This document shows, in pieces, positions 1-10,770 of a stretch of DNA of 64,000 nt (its first letter is position 1; every line of letters starts with the position of its first letter). This DNA comes from Elusimicrobiota bacterium (GTDB taxonomy: Bacteria; Elusimicrobiota; Elusimicrobia; FEN-1173), in assembly GCA_016722575.1 (NCBI GenBank), contig JADKIY010000002.1, positions 558,001 through 622,000 of the forward strand, written 5' to 3'. The notes beneath the pieces are model-generated. The model did no database searches. It had not been told where the DNA came from and saw only the letters and a list, made by a program, of their open reading frames with translations. Both the position numbers and the translations under genes were made by a program.

Positions 1-36
1 AAAAGGGTGTCGAGCATGCGCAATGAACCGCTTTCA

Positions 37-65
37 AGTGTATCCCCCGGACCGGGCCTTGTCAA
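37..65 (-). promoter_or_regulatory. Sigma-70-type promoter reading off the left edge
   Basis: On the minus strand TTGACA (65-60) and TACACT (42-37) are separated by exactly 17 bases, just downstream of the aspS stop. An ATG at 17-15 could start the gene it drives, but only five codons lie inside the window, too few to identify. Confidence 0.6.
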
Positions 66-75
66 CGGAAACCGA

Positions 76-1875
76 TCATGCTTTTTTGGGTTCCGGAGCG
101 CGGGCGATGCGCAGGGAAAGCTCTTTCAGCAGCTGGGCCTCGTCCACGGTCGAGGGCGCCCCGCTCATGGGGTCCGCCCCCCGCTGGGTTTTGGGAAAAG
201 CGATGACGTCCCGGATGGAATCTTCCCCCGTCAGAAGCGCCACCAGGCGGTCCAACCCCAGCGCCAAGCCGCCATGGGGCGGAGCGCCGAAATCCAGGGC
301 GTCCAGCAAAAAGCCGAACTTGGCCCGGGCCGATTCCCCGGAAATTCCGAGGATTTCGAAGATTTTGGACTGCAGGGCCGTTTGGTGGATTCGAAGGCTT
401 CCGCCGCCGATCTCGGTGCCGTTCAGCACGATGTCGTAGGCCCGGGAACGGAACGCCGACAACTGTTCGGCGGGCGCCCCGCCTTCCAATAGGGCTTTTT
501 CGTTTTCGGGCGCCGGCCGGGTGAAGGGGTGGTGGACGGCGTTCCACTTCTTGTCCTCGGCGCTGTATTCGAAGAGCGGAAAGTCCACGACCCAGAGGAA
601 TTGGAACACGCCCTCGGTTTTGGTCCACCCGGCCCGCCGGGCCAATTCCACCCGCAGGGGGCCCAGATAGGCCGAAACGTCCGCCGCCGGGCCCGCGCCA
701 AAGAGCACGATGTCGCCGGTCTTGGCGCCCACGGCCTTGGGCAAATCCGCCAATTCTTTTTCCGACATGAATTTGGCGATGGACGACTCGGGGCCCTTGT
801 CCGTCATTTTGAGCCAGGCCAGACCCCGGGCGCCGAAGGTTTTGACCCAGTCGGTCAGCTTGTCGATTTCCGTCCGGGACATGGCCGCGCCGCCGGGAAG
901 GCAAAGGGCCCGGACCACGCCGCCGCTTTTCAACGCGTTGGCGAACACCTGGAATTTGGTTTCGGCGAACACCGAAGAGACGTCCTGGATTTCCATGCCG
1001 AAGCGCAAATCCGGCTTGTCGGAGCCGAAGCGCCGCATGGCTTCGTCGTAGGAAAGCCGGGGGAAGGGGGTTGGGATGTCCTTGCCCAGGGCGGCTTTAA
1101 AAACCGCTTTCAGCAGGGTTTCCACCAGGCCGATCACGTCGTCCACATCGATGAAAGACATTTCCAAATCGATCTGGGTGAATTCCGGTTGGCGGTCGGC
1201 GCGCAGGTCCTCGTCGCGAAAACAGCGGGCGATTTGGTAATAGCGGTCGAACCCGGACACCATGAACAACTGTTTGAAAAGCTGGGGCGACTGGGGGAGC
1301 GCGTAGAAGGTGCCCGCGTTTAAACGGGACGGCACCAAAAAGTCCCGGGCGCCCTCGGGCGTCGACTTGGTTAAAAAGGGCGTCTCCAGTTCCAGGAACC
1401 CCTGATTCGCCAGGACGTCGCGCACCGTCTGGGTAACTTTGTGCCGAAGGATCAAATTCTTTTGCAGGGGCGGCCGACGAAGATCGAGGTAACGGTACTG
1501 CAGGCGGACGTCTTCGCTCGCGTTGCTGTGTTCGGAGATCTCAAAGGGCGGCGTACGGCTGACGTTCAACACCTCCACGGCTTCCACCCACACCTCGATT
1601 TCTCCGGTGGACAAATTCGGGTTCACGGTTCCCGCCGGCCGGAGCCGCACGGTGCCGACCACTTCCACCACCGCTTCGCCGCGAAGGGCTTCCCCCGCCG
1701 CGAAAATCGCCTTCTGTTCGGGGTGGAACACCAGCTGCACGAGCCCTTCCCGGTCCCGCAAATCGACAAAGATAACTCCGCCGTGGTCCCGCCGGTTGTG
1801 CACCCAGCCGTTCAAGGTGACTTTTTGGCCTTCCCATTTCTTGGTGACGAGACCGCAGTAGGTTGTTCGTTTCAT
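76..1875 (-). CDS. aspS: Aspartate--tRNA ligase
   Basis: Class II aminoacyl-tRNA synthetase that charges tRNA-Asp in the cytoplasm. The 599-residue length fits the bacterial type with an inserted GAD domain. The N-terminus (GLVTKKWEGQKVTLNGWVHN) is the OB-fold anticodon-binding domain. Class II motif 2 is seen in FRDEDLRADRQPEFTQID and motif 3 in GLGLDRLVALLTGEDSIRD near residue 550. The ATG overlaps the hisS stop in an ATGA, so the two synthetase genes are translationally coupled. Whether the enzyme is discriminating or also charges tRNA-Asn cannot be decided from this window. Confidence 0.97.
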   Translation of the reverse strand: MKRTTYCGLVTKKWEGQKVTLNGWVHNRRDHGGVIFVDLRDREGLVQLVFHPEQKAIFAAGEALRGEAVVEVVGTVRLRPAGTVNPNLSTGEIEVWVEAVEVLNVSRTPPFEISEHSNASEDVRLQYRYLDLRRPPLQKNLILRHKVTQTVRDVLANQGFLELETPFLTKSTPEGARDFLVPSRLNAGTFYALPQSPQLFKQLFMVSGFDRYYQIARCFRDEDLRADRQPEFTQIDLEMSFIDVDDVIGLVETLLKAVFKAALGKDIPTPFPRLSYDEAMRRFGSDKPDLRFGMEIQDVSSVFAETKFQVFANALKSGGVVRALCLPGGAAMSRTEIDKLTDWVKTFGARGLAWLKMTDKGPESSIAKFMSEKELADLPKAVGAKTGDIVLFGAGPAADVSAYLGPLRVELARRAGWTKTEGVFQFLWVVDFPLFEYSAEDKKWNAVHHPFTRPAPENEKALLEGGAPAEQLSAFRSRAYDIVLNGTEIGGGSLRIHQTALQSKIFEILGISGESARAKFGFLLDALDFGAPPHGGLALGLDRLVALLTGEDSIRDVIAFPKTQRGADPMSGAPSTVDEAQLLKELSLRIARAPEPKKA

Positions 1876-3203
1876 TGGACCGGGGAGGACTCCTCGATGA
1901 TTTTAGAAAAAGCTTTTTGAAATTCGTTCGGCGAGGCCGGCGCGGCGTCCTGGCGTCCGCCGGCGTCGCGCATGAATTTGATGGCCACGTCGGGGCGGCC
2001 GTTTTCCACCCGGCAAAACACCACCCAGTCGGCCCCCCAGGAATTGGCCCGCCGAAGCTGGCCGTTCAGACTTTGATGCCGCGACCCAAAATCGAACTCC
2101 CATCGACGGACGTTCGGCCGGGCGTCCACGGCCTCCCGGGCGGCTTCCAGGAGCGTCGCGGCCCAGGGTTCGACGCTCGCGCCGTCCTTGTCGAAAGCGA
2201 AGAACACGCGCTTGGTTTGGATCTCGTCCAGTTTCTCCGCCCGAATCAATTTGGCCGAGCGGTCCAGCCCCAGGGCGAACCCCACGCCGGGCAAGTCGGG
2301 GCCGCCCAACTGCTTCACCAACCCGTCGTAACGGCCCCCCGCGCCCACCGCGTCCTGGGCGCCCAAATCGGTGGATTTGATTTCAAACACCGTCCGCACG
2401 TAGTAATCCAACCCCCGGACGATCGCGGGGTCTTTCACGAACACAAAATCCCCGTGGCGTCGTTGGTGTTCGGCCAACACGTTTTGAAGGTCCTCGTCGT
2501 AGGCGCGGCAGGGGGCGCAAAGGAAATCGGCCATTGGGGGCGCGTCGGTCAGGGTCGGCCCGTCCACTTTGCAGTCCAGGACCCGCAGGGGGTTTTTCTC
2601 CAACCGGCGTTGGCAATGTTCGCAGAGGGTGTCCCGCCGCCCCAACAAATAGTCCGTGAGGGCGGCCCGGTGGGCCGGCCGGCATTGGGCGTCGCCCAGG
2701 GTGTTCACGTGGAACCGCAGTTTGGCCACGTCCACGCCCGCGGCGTGAAGCACGCCGTGGGCCAAAAACATCATTTCCGCGTCCGCCCAGGGCGACAAAT
2801 TCCCGAAGGATTCGGCGCCCACCTGCCAAAACTCCCGGTAGCGCCCGGCCTGGGGCCGCTCCGCCCGAAACATCGGGCCCATATAAAAAAGCTTTTGGAA
2901 CCGGGGGTTCTGATCGAAACCGTGTTCAAGGAAGGCGCGCACGACGCCCGCCGTGCCTTCGGGCCGGAGCGCCAGGGAACGGCCCCCCCGGTCCTCGAAG
3001 GAAAACATTTCTTTCTCGACGATGTCCGAGGTTTCGCCCACGGACCGGGAAAACAAGTCCCGGGATTCAAACACGGGGGGGCGGATTTCCTGAAAACCGT
3101 GAAGGCCGAAGAGACGGCGGGCCGCGTCTTCGACCAGGCGAAAACGGGTCAATTCTTCGCCGACGATGTCGCGGGTACCTTTGGGGGCGGTGGGTCGGGT
3201 CAT
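1872..3203 (-). CDS. hisS: Histidine--tRNA ligase
   Basis: Class II synthetase that charges tRNA-His. I chose the ATG at 3203 because the protein then begins MTRPTAPKGTRDIVGEE, where GTRD is the usual HisRS N-terminal motif; an upstream in-frame start would add about 23 unconserved residues. Family signatures are RPEGTAGVVRAFLEHG (motif 2 region), RGLDYYVRTVFEI (histidine pocket) and GFALGLDRSAKLI (motif 3). The resulting 443 residues are normal for the family. It is the first gene of a two-gene unit with aspS, a common bacterial order. Confidence 0.96.
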   Translation of the reverse strand: MTRPTAPKGTRDIVGEELTRFRLVEDAARRLFGLHGFQEIRPPVFESRDLFSRSVGETSDIVEKEMFSFEDRGGRSLALRPEGTAGVVRAFLEHGFDQNPRFQKLFYMGPMFRAERPQAGRYREFWQVGAESFGNLSPWADAEMMFLAHGVLHAAGVDVAKLRFHVNTLGDAQCRPAHRAALTDYLLGRRDTLCEHCQRRLEKNPLRVLDCKVDGPTLTDAPPMADFLCAPCRAYDEDLQNVLAEHQRRHGDFVFVKDPAIVRGLDYYVRTVFEIKSTDLGAQDAVGAGGRYDGLVKQLGGPDLPGVGFALGLDRSAKLIRAEKLDEIQTKRVFFAFDKDGASVEPWAATLLEAAREAVDARPNVRRWEFDFGSRHQSLNGQLRRANSWGADWVVFCRVENGRPDVAIKFMRDAGGRQDAAPASPNEFQKAFSKIIEESSPVQ

Positions 3204-3223
3204 GGGTGGAGTTTGGAGACTCG

Positions 3224-3232
3224 ATTTTATCA
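3224..3232 (-). promoter_or_regulatory. Candidate extended -10 element for hisS-aspS
   Basis: TGATAAAAT on the minus strand is an extended -10 (TGn plus TAAAAT) ending 20 bases before the hisS ATG. No convincing -35 is present. The next 20 bases contain no Shine-Dalgarno sequence. Confidence 0.4.
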
Positions 3233-3335
3233 TTTTCGCCCGGAGGGATTTCGGTCCGCGCCGCCTTGACAAACCCCCGTTTCGGGCCTTCCCTTAGAGA
3301 GGGAGCGTCCGGTTCAGCGCCCCGGAGACCACGAC

Positions 3336-5339
3336 ATGACACCCTTGACGCCCGATTGGGCGCCGTTTCTCCGAAAGATTTCCCTTTTCGCCCAGCTGGG
3401 CGAGGAGGCGATGGCGCGGCTGCGTGAACGGGTTCACTCCCGCGCCGCGCCGCGGGGGACGATCCTCTTCCACCAAGGCGACGACAGCGATTCCCTGATC
3501 GTTCTTTTGGACGGCGAAATCCGCCTCTCGAAGATTGAAAACGGCCAGGAGCATTTGGTGACCCTGCTGGGCCGGCGGGGCGACACCATCGGCGAAATGA
3601 CCCTCTTGAACGGCCGCACCCGGCCGGTCACCGCCCGGGTGGAACGCGACGCGGATTTTCTCGTATTGGAACGGAAGGATTTCGACGCGCTCCTCGCGGA
3701 AAATCCCACCTGGGCCCTCCCTCTCGCGCGGCAATTGTCCGAACAACTCGTTCAGGCGGCCACCCTGAACGGGGACCGAAAAACCTCGGTCAACCGCTTG
3801 TACGCCTTTTTCACCCCCGTGCCAGGTCCCGACCGGGTGGTCCTCGGGGTGAACGCCGCCCTCTCCGTTTTAGAACAAAGCCGGCGCCGGGTCATTGTCG
3901 TCGACATGGCCGGACGCCCCCTGGATCGGCTGGCCCCGGCCCTGGGCCTCGCGCGGGGGGCCCCCCCGACGGATTGGCGGGCCGAGGATTTTTCAACCCC
4001 CGACGGCCTGCGGCGCCGAATCGAACGCCACGCCTCGGGGCTGGACGTGTTGACCCTCCCCGTCGCCCTGTTCGACGCCCGGTTTACCGAAAGCTTTTAC
4101 CCTCTGCTCCACACGCTCCGGCGTGAATGGGACCATGTCGTGTTTCTCCTGGAAGGCGACATGAACCGCTTGACCCGGGCGCTGGTGGGCGAGGTGGACC
4201 GCGTCTTGGTGGCCTGGGACGATCCCCCGTCGACCGCGGCGGAGGTCTTGTGGCGGGAACTGGAAAGCCTGGTGGCCGCCCCACGCCTGGACCGGGTCGA
4301 ATTGAACTCGGGCGACCGGGCTCGGCGGAATCGCCCGGGTCATTTCATGATCCCTTGGCCCCGGGGGACCGGCCAACGGATGCTGGGCAGCGGGACCCCC
4401 TTTCTGGGGGCGGTGGACGCCCGCGCCCACCGGGGCCTGGACCGAATGGCCCGCCACCTGACGGGGCACCGGCTCGGTCTGGCCATGGGATCGGGGGCGG
4501 CTCTCGGGTATTCGATCATTGGGATTTTGCGGGTGTTGGAGAGAAACGGGATTTACGTGGATCTGATTTCGGGAACTTCGATGGGCGCCTTGATCGGAAG
4601 TTTTTACGCCATGGGGCGCACCCCGGACGAGTTGGAAGATATCGCCCTGAGCATCACCAAGGTGAAATTGTGGTCCATGGTGGATTTCACGCTCCCCCCC
4701 TGGAAGGGGATCATCATCGGCAACGGCGTGCTGAAGTTCCTCAAATCCATTCTGGGGGACGCGACCTTCGACGACTTGCAGCTCCCCTTCGCCTGCGTGG
4801 CCACGGACATCAACACCGGAGAGGAACGAATCATGCGCCACGGCGCGGTGGCGGAAGCGGTTCGGGCCTCCCTCTCCCTGCCCTTTTTCTTTCAACCGTT
4901 TCTGCACCAGGGGCGCTATTTGGTGGACGGGGGGTTGGTCAACCCCGTCCCGTCGTCGGTTGTCCGCTCCATGGGCGCGGACATCCGCATCGGCATCAAC
5001 ATCACGACGAAACCCGCCGTCAAGCACTTCCCCGGCTTTAAATCCCGCCTGTCGCCCTTGGACCGGTTGATCGTCCCCAACGTGGTTCGGGTCATGATGA
5101 AAACCCTTTACACCATGCAATACGGCATAGCCCAAACCCGGGCCCACGACTCCAACGTGGTCCTGGCGCCGGACCTGTCGGCGTTCACCTGGATGGAATT
5201 CCATCGGGCCGCGGACATCATTCGGGTCGGGGAGGACAACGCGGAATTCATGTTGCCCAAGATCAAAGCCCTTTTGCCCTTCCACAACGACCAGTGCCGT
5301 ATTCCCCTCCGAGCCCCGGTCACCGTCCGCCCCTACTGA
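3336..5339 (+). CDS. Cyclic-nucleotide-binding-domain patatin-like phospholipase
   Basis: A 667-residue protein with three parts. Residues about 10-130 form a cNMP-binding/CRP-like sensor domain (GTILFHQGDDSDSLIVLLDG, GDTIGEMTLL). Residues about 160-360 resemble a ParA/MinD-type domain (VVLGVNAALSVLEQSRRRVI, VVDMAG) with no recognisable Walker A lysine, so it is probably not an ATPase. The C-terminal half is a patatin lipase with an oxyanion stretch GSGAALG, the nucleophile elbow GTSMG (Ser415) and the catalytic DGG (Asp531), giving a complete Ser-Asp dyad. This layout is like the bacterial neuropathy-target-esterase group of lysophospholipases. GGAG lies eight bases before the ATG. A TTGACA at 3266-3271 may be its -35, but no good -10 is seen. 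It is the only plus-strand gene here. The natural ligand and lipid are unknown. Confidence 0.9.
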   Translation: MTPLTPDWAPFLRKISLFAQLGEEAMARLRERVHSRAAPRGTILFHQGDDSDSLIVLLDGEIRLSKIENGQEHLVTLLGRRGDTIGEMTLLNGRTRPVTARVERDADFLVLERKDFDALLAENPTWALPLARQLSEQLVQAATLNGDRKTSVNRLYAFFTPVPGPDRVVLGVNAALSVLEQSRRRVIVVDMAGRPLDRLAPALGLARGAPPTDWRAEDFSTPDGLRRRIERHASGLDVLTLPVALFDARFTESFYPLLHTLRREWDHVVFLLEGDMNRLTRALVGEVDRVLVAWDDPPSTAAEVLWRELESLVAAPRLDRVELNSGDRARRNRPGHFMIPWPRGTGQRMLGSGTPFLGAVDARAHRGLDRMARHLTGHRLGLAMGSGAALGYSIIGILRVLERNGIYVDLISGTSMGALIGSFYAMGRTPDELEDIALSITKVKLWSMVDFTLPPWKGIIIGNGVLKFLKSILGDATFDDLQLPFACVATDINTGEERIMRHGAVAEAVRASLSLPFFFQPFLHQGRYLVDGGLVNPVPSSVVRSMGADIRIGINITTKPAVKHFPGFKSRLSPLDRLIVPNVVRVMMKTLYTMQYGIAQTRAHDSNVVLAPDLSAFTWMEFHRAADIIRVGEDNAEFMLPKIKALLPFHNDQCRIPLRAPVTVRPY

Positions 5340-5399
5340 CGCCCCCCGCCGAGCCCCCCCCGAGGGACGGAATGTCCGGGAATAAGAAAGGGGTTAAAT

Positions 5400-6230
5400 T
5401 TAGGCCAGTCGCTCCAGTCGGACCCGCACGGGTTCCGGCCGACCGTCTCGTTCCCAGTCCGACAGACACGGCGCTTGGTATTCGCACCAATGGCAACGGA
5501 GCGGCACGAAGGAACGCGGGAAAGCGCCACGGGCTTCGGCGGCGATCAATTGGTCAATTTGGGCCGACAACCGCCGGCCCACCTCGGCCATTTCCACGGG
5601 CGACGGCGTGGGAAACAACACCGGCGCCTGGAGCTCCACCGCGCCGTCGGCGCCGTCCCCTTTCACAAACACGTCGAAGCAGAGGGCCTTGGGCGGACGC
5701 CCGAACATGCGTTCGCAGGCCCAGGCGTAGATCACCAATTGGGTGCGGTCCGCCCGACGGGGGTCGTAGGGTTTGCTGGACGTTTTAAAATCGTGGAGGA
5801 CCCACTCGGAGTCCAGAAGGTCGAAGGCGCCCGAGATCTCGTGACCGCCGGGGAGGGGGATTAAAAAACGGCATTCCACGCCCCGGGGGGCCGGTTGCAA
5901 GGCGGGGGCGCGTTCGGCCAGAAAACGGGACAGGAAATGCTGGCCCATGGCCTCCAGGTAATGGGGGTCGGTCGCCCCGCGCAAACTCTCCTCGGGAACC
6001 GCGGCCAAGCCGATCCGAAGACGCTCGAGAAAAACCGCGGCCAGGGCCTCCACGGGAAGGTCCTTCCGCGATTCCGCCTTTTGTTTGAAATTCGCCTCCA
6101 ACGCCGCGTGCAGGGCGACGCCGAAGGCCAATTCCGCCCGGGGCGGCGAGGGGGCTTCCAGGACGTAACGGTATTCGTATTTTTTTGGGCAAAACCCGTA
6201 CCCGCTGAGGCGGGAATGGCTGGATTTCAA
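5400..6230 (-). CDS. PD-(D/E)XK nuclease, RecB/Cas4-like, with a four-cysteine Fe-S signature
   Basis: A 276-residue protein in the RecB-type nuclease superfamily. Visible motifs are GVALHAALEANF (helix with His), GAFDLLDSEWVLHDFKTSSK (catalytic Asp...Asp-x-Lys core) and QLVIYAWA (motif QxxxY). One cysteine in GYGFCPKKYEYRY near the N-terminus and three in CHWCEYQAPC near the C-terminus match the 4Fe-4S arrangement of Cas4 and AddB. The open frame extends upstream, but that stretch overlaps the kinase gene out of frame. I place the start at the TTG at 6230, which forms TTGA with the kinase stop. No cas genes or CRISPR arrays are nearby, so a solo DNA-repair or processing role is more likely than adaptation. 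Confidence 0.82.
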   Translation of the reverse strand: MKSSHSRLSGYGFCPKKYEYRYVLEAPSPPRAELAFGVALHAALEANFKQKAESRKDLPVEALAAVFLERLRIGLAAVPEESLRGATDPHYLEAMGQHFLSRFLAERAPALQPAPRGVECRFLIPLPGGHEISGAFDLLDSEWVLHDFKTSSKPYDPRRADRTQLVIYAWACERMFGRPPKALCFDVFVKGDGADGAVELQAPVLFPTPSPVEMAEVGRRLSAQIDQLIAAEARGAFPRSFVPLRCHWCEYQAPCLSDWERDGRPEPVRVRLERLA

Positions 6231-7774
6231 GCGACGGGCCAGCGCGCGGCGAAGGCGACCCCGCCCAAGGACGACGGCCCGGCCGTCAGGTCCCCGCCGT
6301 GGGCCTCCACCAGGCGTTTCGACAAAGCAAGACCCAGCCCCGCCCCGTCCACCTGGCCGGTAAAATGGTCCTCGATTTGATGGAATTTCTGGAAGAGGTT
6401 CGGAATCTCCTCGGGCGGCACCCCGGGCCCGTTGTCCTCCACGCAAATCCGGACGCGATGGCCTTCCGCCGTTCCGCTCAACCGCACGATTTTCTCCGCT
6501 TTCGTGTTGAACTTCACGGCGTTTTCTATCAATTGGCGGAAGACGTCCCGAAAACGGTCCGCGTCGGCGCGCACCGTCGGAAGGTCGTTGACCCCGGGAT
6601 CCACTTGAACCCGGGCGCCCGCTTCGGCCAAAAAGACGGCGAGGGATTCCAACACCCCGTCGATTTCCAACCGGGGAATCAAGGCCTCCCGGGTCAAATT
6701 CAAATCTTCGGCCTCCAGGGCCGTGAAGCGGAGCAATTTATCGACCAGCGCCGCCAACCGGCGGCCCTGGGCGTCGATGGCGGCGAGACCTTTCTGGGGC
6801 AGGGGACCCAGCGACGCGTCTTTCATCAAGAGCGGCGCGTAGCCCGTGATCACCGCCAGAGGCGTCCGCAGTTTGTGGGAGACCAGGGACAGGAAATTCC
6901 GTTTCATGCGATCTTCGCGCTTTTCTTCGGTGATGTCCCGGAACACGAGCAACGTGCCGCGTCCCCCCTGAAGGTCCCGGCGCACGCCCCCCAGAATCAA
7001 ACTCTTGCCGGTTTTCCGGGTCCATTCAAAACCCCCGGCGTCTTCCCGGGTTTCAAAATCCTTCAGGATTTCGGCGAAGGGCCGTCCGAGGGCTCCGTCC
7101 CCGGGGGCTCCGAGGAACCGCGCCCCCGCCTCGTTGATCAACACCGAGCGAGCGCCCCCGTCCAAAAGCAGGGCCCCGTCGGACATCTCCCGGAACACCG
7201 CGGCCAAATTCTCCTTTTCGTCCCGCAAGCGCTCAAAGAGCCGGGCGTTTTCGACGGAAACCGCCACCTGGGTCGCGAAGATTTCCAAGGCCCGGCGGTC
7301 CGTGGCCGAGAACCCGCCGTCGCCCCGTTTGTTGATCCCTTCAACGACGCCCAAACAGCGCCCCTGGTGGATCAACGGCACCGCAACCACCTGCCGCGTG
7401 ACGTGGTCGGCGGTTTTGTCCACGCGGCTGGACCAGCGGGGGTCGCGTCGAACGTCGTTGACGATCAACGGTTGACGGTTCTGCGCCACCCACCCGGCGA
7501 GCCCTTCCCCCACTTTGAGCCGCGCGCCCCGAAGCCGCGCCGCGGCCTCCCCCGTGGTCACGTGAAAATAAAGCTCCTCGGCCTCCGCGTCCAACAACAA
7601 GATGGAGCCGGACTCGGCCCGCACCACCCGGGCCGCCAGATCCATGACCTTGGCCAGCAATTCGCCCAATCGGAGTTCCGACGCCAAGGCGCGGCTGGAT
7701 TCCAACAACATTTCAAAATCCGCCGCCGACAGGGCCGTTAATTGGCCGGTGCTGTCCGAGTTTTTTTCGTTCAC
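6227..7774 (-). CDS. GAF-PAS sensor histidine kinase
   Basis: A soluble 515-residue kinase with no membrane segments. Residues about 20-170 are a GAF domain (GLAGWVAQNRQPLIVNDV, VVAVPLIHQGRCLGVVEGIN) and residues about 190-290 a PAS domain. The H box is LSLVSHKLRTPLAVITGY, with phospho-acceptor His300. The catalytic domain follows with N box RQLIENAVKFN, G1 VEDNGPGVPPEEI and G2 GAGLGLALSKRLVEAHGG. The GTG start overlaps the tldD stop in GTGA; an upstream extension would only be translated antisense-like sequence of tldD in another frame. No response regulator adjoins it, so it is an orphan kinase; the HD-GYP regulator at 27847 is a possible but unproven partner. Confidence 0.9.
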   Translation of the reverse strand: MNEKNSDSTGQLTALSAADFEMLLESSRALASELRLGELLAKVMDLAARVVRAESGSILLLDAEAEELYFHVTTGEAAARLRGARLKVGEGLAGWVAQNRQPLIVNDVRRDPRWSSRVDKTADHVTRQVVAVPLIHQGRCLGVVEGINKRGDGGFSATDRRALEIFATQVAVSVENARLFERLRDEKENLAAVFREMSDGALLLDGGARSVLINEAGARFLGAPGDGALGRPFAEILKDFETREDAGGFEWTRKTGKSLILGGVRRDLQGGRGTLLVFRDITEEKREDRMKRNFLSLVSHKLRTPLAVITGYAPLLMKDASLGPLPQKGLAAIDAQGRRLAALVDKLLRFTALEAEDLNLTREALIPRLEIDGVLESLAVFLAEAGARVQVDPGVNDLPTVRADADRFRDVFRQLIENAVKFNTKAEKIVRLSGTAEGHRVRICVEDNGPGVPPEEIPNLFQKFHQIEDHFTGQVDGAGLGLALSKRLVEAHGGDLTAGPSSLGGVAFAARWPVA

Positions 7775-9198
7775 GCGGGGGCTCCTCCAACGACGATTTT
7801 GGGAATGCGCAGGGTGGGGACGCCGTCCGACACGGGAACCCCCTGGCCCTCTTTGCCGCAGGTGCCCACGGACCACCCGAGGTCCGAGCCCACGCGGTCG
7901 ATGCTTCGAAGCACGTCGGGGCCGTTGCCGAGCAAATTGGCTCCCCGCACCGGGTGCTTGACCCGCCCGTCTTCCACCCAAAAACCTTCCTCCACTTCGA
8001 AAACGAAATCGCCCGTGGCCGTGTTCACCTGGCCGCCGCCCATGCGCGTCACCCAGAGGCCCCGGCGGAGGTCCCGGCGGATCGCTTCGGGATCGTCGGT
8101 GCCGGGCGCGATGAACGTGTTGGACATGCGGGGAATGGGTTTGTGGGCGTAGGACTCCCGGCGACCGTGGCCGTTGGACGGCCGGCCGGCCGCCGCGGCG
8201 GTGCGCCGGTCGAACAAATAGGTTTTCAGCACGCCTCGGTCCACCAGGACCGTTCGTTCGGCGGGCGTGCCCTCATCGTCCCGGTGGAAAGACCCCCGGT
8301 GGCCTTCCCGCGTGGGGTCGTCCATCACGGTGACCTTTTCGTTGGCCACCGCCTTCCCCACTTTTCCGGCGAAATGGGGCGAACTGCCGTCCTGCACGCT
8401 GTCGGCCTCGAGGGCGTGGCCGATGGCCTCGTGGATCAGCGTCCCCCCGGCCTGCGAAGAAATCACCACGGTCATTTCCCCCGCGGGCGCTGAGGGAGCG
8501 TCCAATTTCGCCCGGGCACGGCGGGCCGCCAGGCGCGCCAACTCCTCCAATCCCGGACGATCCAAAATCTCCAACCCGCCCAACCCCGCGGCGACTTCGT
8601 ATCCGGTCTGGAGGACGCCGTTTTTTTCGGCCGTCACCTGGATCACGAAGGTGATGTAATTCCGTTCTTCGGCGAAGGTTTCCCCGCGGGAATTCGCCAG
8701 GCCGATCGTTTTTTTCAACTCGCCGTAGGTCAAGGACACCTGGCGCAGAGGGCCCTCGGCGCGCGCGGCTTTTTCGGCCAGGGCGAGCCAGCCCGCTTTT
8801 TGGGAGAGGGAAGCGGCGGCGGGGTCCCGAAGAACGGGATGCCGATGCACGGAGGAGGGCGACAAGGGGGATTTTAAAAGACGGACCGGCCCGGGGGCCA
8901 GGCGCTGCAGGGCTCGGGCTTCGACGGCCGAGAGGCCCGACGACACCGGTCGGCGGGCGTCCACGGCCACGAACCGGGTCCGGGCGCCGTCCAACCAACG
9001 GAGACCGACGCCGGCGCTTTCGGATTGGGTGGTTTCGTCCAGGCGGCCGTCTTCCCACCGCAGGGAACGACGGAAGGATTCTTCGGCGAACAGTTCGACG
9101 AATCCGGTCGGGGAAGCGGCGCCCAGGAACGGGCGGTAGGAGCGCGGGTCAAACCCCCGGGACGCGCGGTCGGGACGACGCGACGGGGCGATGGGCAT
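7771..9198 (-). CDS. tldD: TldD/PmbA-family metalloprotease
   Basis: A 475-residue TldD-type peptidase. The zinc motif HEAIGH is intact (His256, Glu257, His261) in GGTLIHEAIGHALEAD. The C-terminal beta-domain signature MGGGQVNTATGDFVFEVEEG is typical of the family. TldD normally pairs with TldE/PmbA to degrade unfolded or modified peptides; no tldE is visible in this window, so either the partner is elsewhere or the protein acts alone. The ATG lies three bases after the gltD stop and the stop overlaps the kinase start. Its presence in the glt operon looks like co-transcription and not a shared function. Confidence 0.9.
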   Translation of the reverse strand: MPIAPSRRPDRASRGFDPRSYRPFLGAASPTGFVELFAEESFRRSLRWEDGRLDETTQSESAGVGLRWLDGARTRFVAVDARRPVSSGLSAVEARALQRLAPGPVRLLKSPLSPSSVHRHPVLRDPAAASLSQKAGWLALAEKAARAEGPLRQVSLTYGELKKTIGLANSRGETFAEERNYITFVIQVTAEKNGVLQTGYEVAAGLGGLEILDRPGLEELARLAARRARAKLDAPSAPAGEMTVVISSQAGGTLIHEAIGHALEADSVQDGSSPHFAGKVGKAVANEKVTVMDDPTREGHRGSFHRDDEGTPAERTVLVDRGVLKTYLFDRRTAAAAGRPSNGHGRRESYAHKPIPRMSNTFIAPGTDDPEAIRRDLRRGLWVTRMGGGQVNTATGDFVFEVEEGFWVEDGRVKHPVRGANLLGNGPDVLRSIDRVGSDLGWSVGTCGKEGQGVPVSDGVPTLRIPKIVVGGAPA

Positions 9199-9201
9199 CG
9201 C

Positions 9202-10766
<1,565 letters not shown>

Positions 10767-10770
<4 letters not shown>

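Noticed and set aside
5400..6446. A longer N-terminus for the RecB/Cas4-like nuclease
   Set aside because: The extra residues overlap the kinase gene in another frame and are Arg/Gly-rich without similarity to the family; the TTGA overlap gives a better start.
7771..9198. A functional link between TldD and glutamate synthase
   Set aside because: Only co-transcription supports it; no shared substrate or cofactor is evident.
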